DNA from: Pseudanabaena yagii GIHE-NHR1
GTDB lineage: Bacteria > Cyanobacteriota > Cyanobacteriia > Pseudanabaenales > Pseudanabaenaceae
Length of the DNA stretch: 64,000 nucleotides
Direction of reading: 5' to 3'
Assembly: GCF_012863495.1 (NCBI RefSeq)
Contig: NZ_JAAVJL010000001.1
Span: 186,001 to 250,000, forward strand
Of this stretch, positions 46,119-53,978 are shown one piece after another. Position numbers and translations under genes: made by a program. The notes under the pieces were generated by a model. The model ran no database searches. It saw only the letters and a program-made list of their open reading frames with translations, and was not told where the DNA came from. Position 1 is the first letter of the stretch, and the number at the start of each line of letters is the position of its first letter.

Positions 46119-46183
46119 AAATTAAAACCCCCAAACCTGTAGCGCACGCGCAGCGTGCGCTACAGGTTTGGGGGTTTTAATTT
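46119..46183. terminator. 31-bp perfect palindrome
   Basis: The longest of the class: 31-bp perfect arms (begins AAATTAAAACCCCCAAACCT, ends AGCGCACGC) with a GCA triloop, between the fusion gene and the convergent TldE-like gene. Confidence 0.75.
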
Positions 46184-46193
46184 GCATAGCTAC

Positions 46194-47498
46194 TTAGGAA
46201 TCCCGACTAGTAATAGATATACCCTCAACAAGCATGGCGGGAACATATAGCGAACCATGCCAATGCCGATCGCTTGCTACTGCCGTCACTTGATTTAGTA
46301 CCGTATAGACTTTTCCTGTTAGCATTGTGTCCTTGACGCGCCCGATGATTTTGCCATTTTTGACGCGATAGCCCAAATCGACATTGATTGAGAAATCTCC
46401 TGATAAATCTGTATCATCACCGAGAACCTGATCGACAATTAATCCATCTTTTAAAGTAGCCGCAAGTTCTAAAACATCGCCTTGTATCGTTTCACTAGCA
46501 GCGATCTCCAAATTGCATAAACCCGGACTAGGATAATTGCCTAAATCACCACGAAATCCGTTACCCGTTGCGGCAATTCCTAACTCTTTACAAGTACGCA
46601 TATCGCCATAGAATCCTTGCAAGATGCCCCGATCAATCCAAGTTATTTCCTTAGTGGGCGTACCTTCATCATCAAAGGGAGCACTATAAACGCCAAAATT
46701 CGGATGTTGACTGACGGTGAAAATAGGGGAAATTACGGGCTGTCCTACTTTTTCGAGCCAAGGTGTTGCCTTTTGTTGAACTTGTCTGCCACTCATCGCG
46801 ATCGCTACTACGCCCCATAACAAATCTGCTGCCTTGCCTGTAAAAATCACGGGGACTTTACCTGATGGGGCTTTGGCATTTTTCTTAGCCCAGTGAAGGG
46901 ATTGCAGTACTTTTTGAGCGATCACCTGAGGATTTAAGTTGCCACGTTCCGATTGAGCATACCAAACATTGAGAAAGTCATCGCCTCGCGTCAATTCCAC
47001 ATTCAAAGAGCCATCCACAGTGATATCTGTATAGCCACAGTCCAGCCCTTTACTATTGATAATGCTTACCGACTCTTCGCTACATTCCCAATCAGCACCA
47101 CAAATTGCTTCGGGGTAATGAGCTAGGACTTCCGTGATCGCTGTTTTCCCCCAATCGATCATTTGCTCAACACTAACTTCTTGACCATAAATTTGCGGAT
47201 AGTCAGCAATTGTAGAGTTACGCAACAAAATTTCTTCAGGTTCATTCAATGCACTGAGCGCGATCGCCTGTTCCACCAAGTCCTTAGGTTCTACCTCACC
47301 ATAGGCAGTGACTAAACCGACGCGCCGATCTTTCCAGATTCTTAGTCCTACGCCTTCTGAGTCAATGCTTTCCAGTTGCTTGAGTCGATTAGCTTCAAAA
47401 AATACGGGACGGGAAACTGAGCGAGATGCATAGACCTCTGCTGCTTCACAGCCCAATTTGTGCGCCAGATCTAATAATTGTTCAGGTTCAATGGTCAT
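46194..47498 (-). CDS. TldD/PmbA-family protein (TldE/PmbA-like)
   Basis: 434 residues. GVGLRIWKDRRVGLVTAYGE in the N-terminal half; IINSKGLDCGYTDITVDGSL; C-terminal SAPFDDEGTPTKEITWIDRG, LQGFYGDMRTCKELG and GDFSINVDLGYRVKNGKIIG. No HExxxH zinc motif is present, so it is the TldE/PmbA type rather than TldD. TldD-TldE heterodimers trim peptides such as microcins. No TldD is next to it. Confidence 0.9.
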   Translation of the reverse strand: MTIEPEQLLDLAHKLGCEAAEVYASRSVSRPVFFEANRLKQLESIDSEGVGLRIWKDRRVGLVTAYGEVEPKDLVEQAIALSALNEPEEILLRNSTIADYPQIYGQEVSVEQMIDWGKTAITEVLAHYPEAICGADWECSEESVSIINSKGLDCGYTDITVDGSLNVELTRGDDFLNVWYAQSERGNLNPQVIAQKVLQSLHWAKKNAKAPSGKVPVIFTGKAADLLWGVVAIAMSGRQVQQKATPWLEKVGQPVISPIFTVSQHPNFGVYSAPFDDEGTPTKEITWIDRGILQGFYGDMRTCKELGIAATGNGFRGDLGNYPSPGLCNLEIAASETIQGDVLELAATLKDGLIVDQVLGDDTDLSGDFSINVDLGYRVKNGKIIGRVKDTMLTGKVYTVLNQVTAVASDRHWHGSLYVPAMLVEGISITSRDS

Positions 47499-47537
47499 AA
47501 ATATCGTAGTCCTAAAGTTTTGAGAGAAGACATACCT

Positions 47538-47648
47538 AAGGCTCTTGCGGATAAAAAATGTCCCACCAAAGTTATTTAGCTTCGACTTCGCTCAGCTAAC
47601 GTTGGCTGAGCGGAGTCGAAGCCACAGGTACTTTAATTAATAGCAAGT
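47538..47648. repeat. Dispersed repeat B, copy 2
   Basis: Begins AAGGCTCTTGCGGATAAAAA, ends AATAGCAAGT, with ATGTCCCACCAAAGTTA, GGCTGAGCGGAGTCGAAGCC and ACAGGTACTTTA shared with 41182-41285. About 111 bases against 104. Both lie in intergenic DNA; the inner part contains inverted GCTTCGACTTCGCTCAGC. Confidence 0.75.
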
Positions 47649-47673
47649 CCCTAAGGGGTACATTCTCTCAAAA

Positions 47674-49368
47674 CTATTGCTCAGCAAGATTATCAATCTT
47701 CTCACGAATCGAGAGCTGAATTAGGGCACGAATCAGTGATAAGCCAGTAAAACCTGCACCCACAAAAGTGACGATCGCCCAACTCGCATAAGTACCATTT
47801 GTACCGACCAAAAGCACAGCTCCCGCGAGCAATAAAAATCCTGTTAAACAAGCATAAATGAGAGCTTTAACCGCAATATTAATCCGCTTGAGTGTGCGAT
47901 CGCTTTCCGAAGACTTGACTTGAATCATCAATTCGCCACGTTCAATTCTTTCTTCCAAACGCTCTAGCAGGATTTCCATCCGACTCGGTTTATTCAACTG
48001 ATAAACCAGAAAATCTTTGGCTTGTTGAGCTAATGCTCCTAAAGTATTACCCCGACCTCTAGTCAACACAATACTTTTGACAAAGGGCTGAGCCGCCGTG
48101 GAAAAATTATATTCTGGGTCGAGAATCCTCGCGATGCCATCCAATGTCGTCAGGGATTTGAGAAGATAAGTCATCTGTGGCGGCAATCGGAAGGGCTGCT
48201 TCTCAAAAATGGCAACCACTTCACTTTTGATTTGCTCAAATTCGTAAATATTGACAGGTCTTTCCGTAAAGCGATCCAAAACGAACTTTAACATCCGTTT
48301 CACAGGACTCATATCGGCGATCGGCTCGATAAAGCCCATACTCATCAAGGTATCAACCACTTCATTCGTATCTTTTCGCAATACGGCAAAGAAGGTTTTG
48401 ACCATCTGATCCTTTGCCATGGTTTTGACTTCCGCCATCATCCCATAATCATAGAAAATCAAACTACCACTAGGGCTAACAGCTAAATTCCCCGGATGGG
48501 GATCGGCGTGAAAGAAGCCATCTTGGAGCAATTGCTTGAGATAGCAGCAGATCCCCAACTGGTTAATTTCCTTGGGATTTAAGCCACAGGCTTCGAGAGC
48601 TTGGCGATCGTCCACCTTAATTCCAGGAACATATTCCAAGGTCAAAACCATCGAAGTCGAATATTCCCAATAAACTTTAGGAATAACAATTCTTGGATAG
48701 CCTTCAAAATTTTTGCGAAAGCGATCGGCATTGCTCCCCTCGATCGCATAGTCGATTTCTTGATAAAGAATAGTGAAAAATTCGTTATAAATCCCCTCTA
48801 AGTTATATTTGCGAGCCCAAGGCAAATATTGCCGAAAAACCTTAAGCAACTTACCAACAGCAAGTAAATCAAGATCGAATAGTCTTTTTAACCCAGGGCG
48901 TTGAACCTTGACCACCACATCTTCCCCAGTATGTAGAGTCGCACGATGGACTTGACCCAGACTCGCCGCCGCTAGAGGCACTTCATCAAAATCACGATAG
49001 ATCGTATAAAGAGACTTGCCAAGTTCGAGTTCAATGATGTCTCTTGCTTCTTTGGCACTAAAAGCAGGGACTTTGTCCTGTAGCTGTGACAAATTACTAA
49101 TATATTCGGGAGGCAATATATCCACACGGGTGGATAGGGACTGACCGATTTTGATAAAGGTTGGACCAAGCTCGAGCATATTGCGTACTAGCCATTCGGC
49201 GCGTTTGCTGCGGGTACGCGATGTGTCGATTTGCCAAAATTTATCCCACCATATAAAAAACAGGAATGTAAAGGCAGCTAAAAATACTTCCCGTTGGCGG
49301 GCAAGAGAGGAGCTTTTAATTCTCTGCCAGCGTAGTTTTTTGGGAGGTAATTGGGCGATCGCAGACAT
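47674..49368 (-). CDS. AarF/UbiB-family (ABC1) atypical kinase
   Basis: 564 residues. The KxGQ motif is in LGPTFIKIGQSLSTRVDILP, followed by QDKVPAFSAKEARDIIELEL, ASLGQVHRATLHTGEDVVVK (Ala-rich loop and Lys), FFHADPHPGNLAVSP, LIFYDYGMMAEV. Two transmembrane helices are at the C terminus (about 505-545). ABC1 kinases act in quinone and tocopherol metabolism; cyanobacteria carry several. Start 49368 fits a short soluble head. Confidence 0.93.
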   Translation of the reverse strand: MSAIAQLPPKKLRWQRIKSSSLARQREVFLAAFTFLFFIWWDKFWQIDTSRTRSKRAEWLVRNMLELGPTFIKIGQSLSTRVDILPPEYISNLSQLQDKVPAFSAKEARDIIELELGKSLYTIYRDFDEVPLAAASLGQVHRATLHTGEDVVVKVQRPGLKRLFDLDLLAVGKLLKVFRQYLPWARKYNLEGIYNEFFTILYQEIDYAIEGSNADRFRKNFEGYPRIVIPKVYWEYSTSMVLTLEYVPGIKVDDRQALEACGLNPKEINQLGICCYLKQLLQDGFFHADPHPGNLAVSPSGSLIFYDYGMMAEVKTMAKDQMVKTFFAVLRKDTNEVVDTLMSMGFIEPIADMSPVKRMLKFVLDRFTERPVNIYEFEQIKSEVVAIFEKQPFRLPPQMTYLLKSLTTLDGIARILDPEYNFSTAAQPFVKSIVLTRGRGNTLGALAQQAKDFLVYQLNKPSRMEILLERLEERIERGELMIQVKSSESDRTLKRINIAVKALIYACLTGFLLLAGAVLLVGTNGTYASWAIVTFVGAGFTGLSLIRALIQLSIREKIDNLAEQ

Positions 49369-49703
49369 ATTTTGCTAATAGGAGCCTTGCTAACTAGCAT
49401 TGCTGTGTTTATATTACCCAATTCCAGCTTAAAAGTAGATGACAATACTTGTTCCTGTGCCTTTCTTTTCTGGGTTTAGCTATACAACAAAAATGACAAG
49501 ACTTTGCTATGGTTATTTTGTATTGGCGATCGCCAGAATATTCACAGTCCAAAAGCTAAAATTTTGGCTAAAACTTGGCTAAAAATTTATAGCGTTTTCC
49601 AGTCTAGTGAAGTAAGGGGGGTATTTCCCCGCCTTTGGCGGGGAAATACCTATCTGTACCTCCGCACTATATATCCGTTACAAACATTCCTAGAGGTAAT
49701 CCA
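49369..49703. other. Spacer with palindrome before 49.7-kb gene set
   Basis: No gene called; a 79-codon plus-strand frame here has no support. It holds a perfect 14-bp-arm palindrome at 49620-49650 (arms GGTATTTCCCCGCC, TTT triloop) about 53 bases upstream of the next ATG, so probably within that 5' UTR. Confidence 0.55.
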
Positions 49704-50399
49704 ATGGGTGAAATCACCAGAGATGAAATCCGCGAACGCTTAGGCAATATTGATCAAATTCGCGATATCATTTTCGGCGCACATTTGCGCGAATATACCA
49801 GTCGGTTAGATAAGGCAGAATCCGATATTTCGGCAATTCAACAGGATGTCCGCGATCGCCTGAATGATCTAAAACTAACATTAGCTACTGAATTAAGAAC
49901 TGCCGTTGAGTCAATTGACAAACGCTTAAAAACCATTAGCTCATCAGCCCAAGAAGAAGCCGCTGACCTCCGTCAACAGTTTGATCGCCTAAACCGCAAG
50001 TTTACAAGCAACATTGAAAACCTTGATGAAACCGTTGAGGCTCAAAGAATCGCTTTGCGTGATGAACTCGCTCAAACTAGAGATAGTCTGCAAAATGATA
50101 CCCGTGAATTGCGATCGCTAGTTTTAGAAGAGCTAGATCGTCATTTCTCAATTCTCCGTGAAGATAAGCTGTCCAAAGATGATTTGGCAGAGTTGCTATT
50201 TGAGTTAGGGATGAGACTCAAAGGCTCAGAATTTGTACCTGCTTTGCGTGAGGCAGCCGAAGAAAGGGTTGACGAAAAGTATGAGCAAGTCAATATCGAA
50301 CCTAAAAGCGAACGCCCATCTTCACTAAGTGCTGAAACAACTGCAAGCAGCACAGCTACTAAAGCCTCTCGCACCAAGTCTACATCTTCTAAGCTTTAA
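49704..50399 (+). CDS. Coiled-coil protein
   Basis: 231 residues from ATG 49704 (AGAGGT 5' of it). The N terminus reads MGEITRDEIRERLGNIDQIR; about residues 25-165 are heptad-rich coiled coil (SDISAIQQDVRDRLNDLKLT, LRQQFDRLNRKFTSNIENLD and more); DDLAELLFELGMRLKG follows and a Ser/Thr/Lys tail ends it. No membrane segment. It opens a same-strand run with the OmpA/BON protein, GTPase and hybrid kinase, 106 bases before the next ATG. Likely a cytosolic scaffold; inference. Confidence 0.8.
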   Translation: MGEITRDEIRERLGNIDQIRDIIFGAHLREYTSRLDKAESDISAIQQDVRDRLNDLKLTLATELRTAVESIDKRLKTISSSAQEEAADLRQQFDRLNRKFTSNIENLDETVEAQRIALRDELAQTRDSLQNDTRELRSLVLEELDRHFSILREDKLSKDDLAELLFELGMRLKGSEFVPALREAAEERVDEKYEQVNIEPKSERPSSLSAETTASSTATKASRTKSTSSKL

Positions 50400-50505
50400 A
50401 TTTTAGCTAATTCGAGAGTTATTAACTCTGTAGGGGGGTAGTGCCTTGAGCCTACCCTATTATTGCTATTTATAATTACAAATTACCGTTGTTATCCCCA
50501 ATAGT

Positions 50506-53295
50506 ATGTCGGAGAGAAATGGAAATTTCAACGATAATGCTCTCAGCGATGTTGAGAAATTTTTCCTTCTGCTCTCCGAACTTAATATTATTGAATCTGA
50601 CAAGTCTCAAAGTTCTACTAATCAAGATCCAATCCTGCCTGATGATGACAATAGAGTTGTTAAATCAAGCCCACCCTCTAGTCCTATAGTTCCAATTGAA
50701 GAGCCAAAATCTAGAGCAAAACTATTAGATACCCTATCTGAACAGGAATCTCTAAATGAATATGAGAGCAAGCAATCGCCTGCGGTTTATCCATTTCCTA
50801 GCCTTTTAGATGAATTACCTTTTTTAAAAGATCTGGAGGCTATTCGTGAAGTCCCTGAAACTAATGGTCACAATAGTTCAGGGAGCTATCAACAGCCTCA
50901 AACTCCAGAAATTGCTATCCGCTCAAGTAATCCCAGCACTCCTAACAATCCAGATTATGCATCCCTAGGACAAACCAAAGAAAAAGAAACTGTCAACCGT
51001 CTTCAAGATTTGCTACTAGGTGGAGAAATTCTAAATATACTTGATGAACCTTTAGCTCCTGCCCAAGTACAGCTAGAACAGTCACAACTAGCAGTTAGTA
51101 ATCAAGATGTCTATCCCAAAAGTACAAGGGAATTACCCAAAGTATTACCAAGCGAATCTGCCTACAGCAATTCAGGAGATGTCTTAGCAGATGATCAAGC
51201 CCTGCATCTTTTGCAAGATATTCTCGTTGTGCCAGAAATCGAAGATCTAAGAAGTTTCAAAATTTCTGTCGAACAAAAGCTGGGAATTGTCGAAAGTCAG
51301 GTCAATAATCCTGAAATTATGAATAAGATTGAGGGCTTAGAAAGCCTCATTCAAAATGCATCGCGTGGGCTCAATAGTCTTGGCTCAAAGCTAACGGAAC
51401 TTGGGAATGAGCAAGACAATATCCCTACAGAAATTGCTCAGGTGAGAGCGCGGATTACTCAATTAGAACACCGAATTAACGAACCCGATGAACTAGTACA
51501 GCTTTTATTGCCAGTAATTGCCGATATCCTAAGTCTCAAAGTGACGGAATCACGCGAGTCAATGTGTCAAGCGATTATGCCCATTATTGCGGAAGTGATT
51601 TTTGAGCGATCGCAACTTGATCGGGTCGCCATGGGTCATGCCATTTCCGATATTCTGCCCAGTGCAATTAGTGAGCATATTCAAAGTAGTCCTGAAGGGA
51701 TTGCCAAAGCGATCGCTCCAGAGATGGGGGCAGCAATTCGTGAACAAATTCGCTTAGATCGAGATGCGATTATCGATGCTCTAGCACCAGAAATGGGATC
51801 AGCGATTAAGCGTCAAATTGCCCTCGAACGGGACTCCATGGTAGATGCCCTTTATCCTGTAATCGGCAACACGATCGCGAAATATTTTGCTGAAGCGATT
51901 CGGACAATTAATGAAAAGGTTGAGCAAACCTTTAGCGTGGAAGGATTGCGCCGCAAAATTCGAGCAACGATACAGGGTGTTTCCGAAGCAGAACTCATTC
52001 TCAAAGAATCAGTTCCCTTTGAGGTACAAGCGATATTTCTGATTCACAACCTTTCGGGACTAGTGATGGTTGACATTCAGCAAAGTGACTTGAATGCACT
52101 GATTGCACCGATTGATTCGGATATGTTGGCAGGGATGCTGACCGCCATTCGCAGCTTTGCTAGTGAATGTATGTCACGCTCATCTGAGGACAAGGCTGAA
52201 ATTGATACAATTAACTACAGTGGCTCAAAAATTTTATTAGAAGTAGCTGGCTATTGCTATCTCGCAGTTATCATTCGTGGTGAGCCTGATCTAGAATTTG
52301 TCACGAAAATTCGCGATGTGTTTGGTCAAATTGTCCAAGTCTATGGGGAAAAGCTGAAACAGTTTGACGGAGATGCTAGTACTGTCCCTTTCAAAGTCCA
52401 TCTTGAACTCAAGTCATTGATGGAAGTACAAGCGGAGAAACCTCAAAAAAAATCATCCAAAGCTCTGATCTTTCTGGGTTTAGCGTTAATGGCGCTCATT
52501 TTTGTCCCCATTGGCATTTATCAGCATCAATCTCAACGCGATCGCCAAATCGAAGCCAAAGTCTTAGAAGCCTTTGCCAATACGCCTGAATTAGCGGTCT
52601 ATCGTCTCAATGTGAACGCCAATGGCAATCATCTCAAGTTATCAGGAAAATTACCTAATCAAAATTTACGCGATCGCGCCCTCCAAGTTGCCAATGAAGC
52701 CACCAAAGCAGAAATAGCGATCTCCAATATCAATAACAGTATCTATGCCGTGAATGTACCTCCAGACCCAATCCTCGTTGCGGCTGAGGTGGAACGCCTC
52801 ACCAAAGTACTGAACTATACCCAAGGTGTGAAGATCGCCACTCAATTCAAAGACGGGCAATTGACGATTACAGGACAAGTTGAGCAGCCCCGACTCATGC
52901 CCAAAATCACCCAGACCTATAGCAAAATTTCTGGAATTACAACCGTCACTAATACCGCAACTATCCTGATACCAAAGCTATCAACTCGGATTTATTTCCC
53001 CTTTGGAGTGACCACTCTCCAGCCAACGGAACTAGAAAAATTAGTAGAAGTAAAAGCTTTTTTAGACCTATATCCCGACTATAACCTCAAAATTTCTGCG
53101 AAGAGTGACAATATTGGCGATCGCAGTATCAATTACCAATTAGGGGTCAAACGCACCCAAGCATTACGCGATGCTCTCACAGAGAAGGGAATCAATGCAA
53201 ATCGGTTGCATATTTCTGGGATAATAGAGCCATCTATTCAGCAACCTTCTGACCAAATAGCAAGATGGGTAGAGTTTGAACCTACGCTAAAATAA
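50506..53295 (+). CDS. Trans-envelope OmpA/BON protein with roadblock-like cytosolic part
   Basis: 929 residues. About 1-240 acidic, Ser/Pro-rich, low complexity; about 245-325 coiled coil; about 325-465 repeated amphipathic units (IAPEMGAAIREQIRLDRDAI, LAPEMGSAIKRQIALERDSM, LYPVIGNTIAKYFAEAI); about 490-640 a mixed alpha/beta domain with FEVQAIFLIHNLSGLVMVDI that resembles a roadblock/longin fold; a transmembrane helix at about 651-672; two BON-like domains (about 678-745 and 750-815); a C-terminal OmpA-like domain (about 825-929, IYFPFGVTTLQP). Topology implies a cytosolic N part and a periplasmic, peptidoglycan-binding C part. Confidence 0.8.
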   Translation: MSERNGNFNDNALSDVEKFFLLLSELNIIESDKSQSSTNQDPILPDDDNRVVKSSPPSSPIVPIEEPKSRAKLLDTLSEQESLNEYESKQSPAVYPFPSLLDELPFLKDLEAIREVPETNGHNSSGSYQQPQTPEIAIRSSNPSTPNNPDYASLGQTKEKETVNRLQDLLLGGEILNILDEPLAPAQVQLEQSQLAVSNQDVYPKSTRELPKVLPSESAYSNSGDVLADDQALHLLQDILVVPEIEDLRSFKISVEQKLGIVESQVNNPEIMNKIEGLESLIQNASRGLNSLGSKLTELGNEQDNIPTEIAQVRARITQLEHRINEPDELVQLLLPVIADILSLKVTESRESMCQAIMPIIAEVIFERSQLDRVAMGHAISDILPSAISEHIQSSPEGIAKAIAPEMGAAIREQIRLDRDAIIDALAPEMGSAIKRQIALERDSMVDALYPVIGNTIAKYFAEAIRTINEKVEQTFSVEGLRRKIRATIQGVSEAELILKESVPFEVQAIFLIHNLSGLVMVDIQQSDLNALIAPIDSDMLAGMLTAIRSFASECMSRSSEDKAEIDTINYSGSKILLEVAGYCYLAVIIRGEPDLEFVTKIRDVFGQIVQVYGEKLKQFDGDASTVPFKVHLELKSLMEVQAEKPQKKSSKALIFLGLALMALIFVPIGIYQHQSQRDRQIEAKVLEAFANTPELAVYRLNVNANGNHLKLSGKLPNQNLRDRALQVANEATKAEIAISNINNSIYAVNVPPDPILVAAEVERLTKVLNYTQGVKIATQFKDGQLTITGQVEQPRLMPKITQTYSKISGITTVTNTATILIPKLSTRIYFPFGVTTLQPTELEKLVEVKAFLDLYPDYNLKISAKSDNIGDRSINYQLGVKRTQALRDALTEKGINANRLHISGIIEPSIQQPSDQIARWVEFEPTLK

Positions 53296-53317
53296 ATGTC
53301 CGAGATTATCTAATTAA

Positions 53318-53884
53318 ATGCATTCTTCTCCCAAAGTAATTTCTCAAAAAATGTGTCTTGTTGGCGATTTTGGGGTTGGCAAAACTAGCCTCATCCGTCA
53401 ATTTGTAGATCGTCAATTTAGTGATAAATATCTATCAACCGTTGGCGTGAAAATTTCGCGTAAACTAGTATCTATTTCAGATTCAGTTGTCAATACCACA
53501 AATACTTCTTCAGAAGAATTAAAGCAACTCCAGCTAATTATTTGGGATATTGAAGGAAGTACACGCTTTAAGGGAATCACTCCTAGCTATCTACAAGGAG
53601 CTAAAGGCGCATTAATTGTTGGTGATGTCACTAGACAAACAAGTATGCAAAATCTGGAAGCTCATGTCCAACTTTTTCGGTCGATTAATCCTCGCTCTCA
53701 AGTGATCATTGCTCTAAATAAAGTCGATTTAATCACAGCCCACGAAAGGGATACTCTATTTCAATCTCTTCTGATGGAATTCGCTAAGCTTAAAATCTCT
53801 GTATATGTAACATCTGCAAAGACAGGGGAAGGAGTTGATGAAATATTTCAAACTCTAGCACACCAAATCCTAATGTTAGAATAG
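53318..53884 (+). CDS. Small Ras/Rab-like GTPase
   Basis: 188 residues. G1 GDFGVGKTSLIRQFVDR, switch I STVGVKISRK with the G2 Thr, G3 WDIEGSTRF in place of the usual DTAGQ, G4 NKVD, G5 SAKTGEG. No lipid anchor or membrane segment. Bacterial relatives (MglA-type and Rab-like) set polarity or motility and are controlled by roadblock proteins. It begins 22 bases after the OmpA/BON gene, which has a roadblock-like domain, so a direct partnership is a sensible inference. Confidence 0.9.
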   Translation: MHSSPKVISQKMCLVGDFGVGKTSLIRQFVDRQFSDKYLSTVGVKISRKLVSISDSVVNTTNTSSEELKQLQLIIWDIEGSTRFKGITPSYLQGAKGALIVGDVTRQTSMQNLEAHVQLFRSINPRSQVIIALNKVDLITAHERDTLFQSLLMEFAKLKISVYVTSAKTGEGVDEIFQTLAHQILMLE

Positions 53885-53978
53885 AGGCACTATTTACCAT
53901 TCGATACATTCAAAAATATTAACAAAAGCTCTCTAAAAGAACCATAAGATTGATTCTCTGTCCCATCGTTACACTGCT

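Noticed and set aside
49504-49743. 79-codon plus-strand frame before the coiled-coil gene
   Set aside because: Runs through a palindrome and into the next gene in another frame; no motif.
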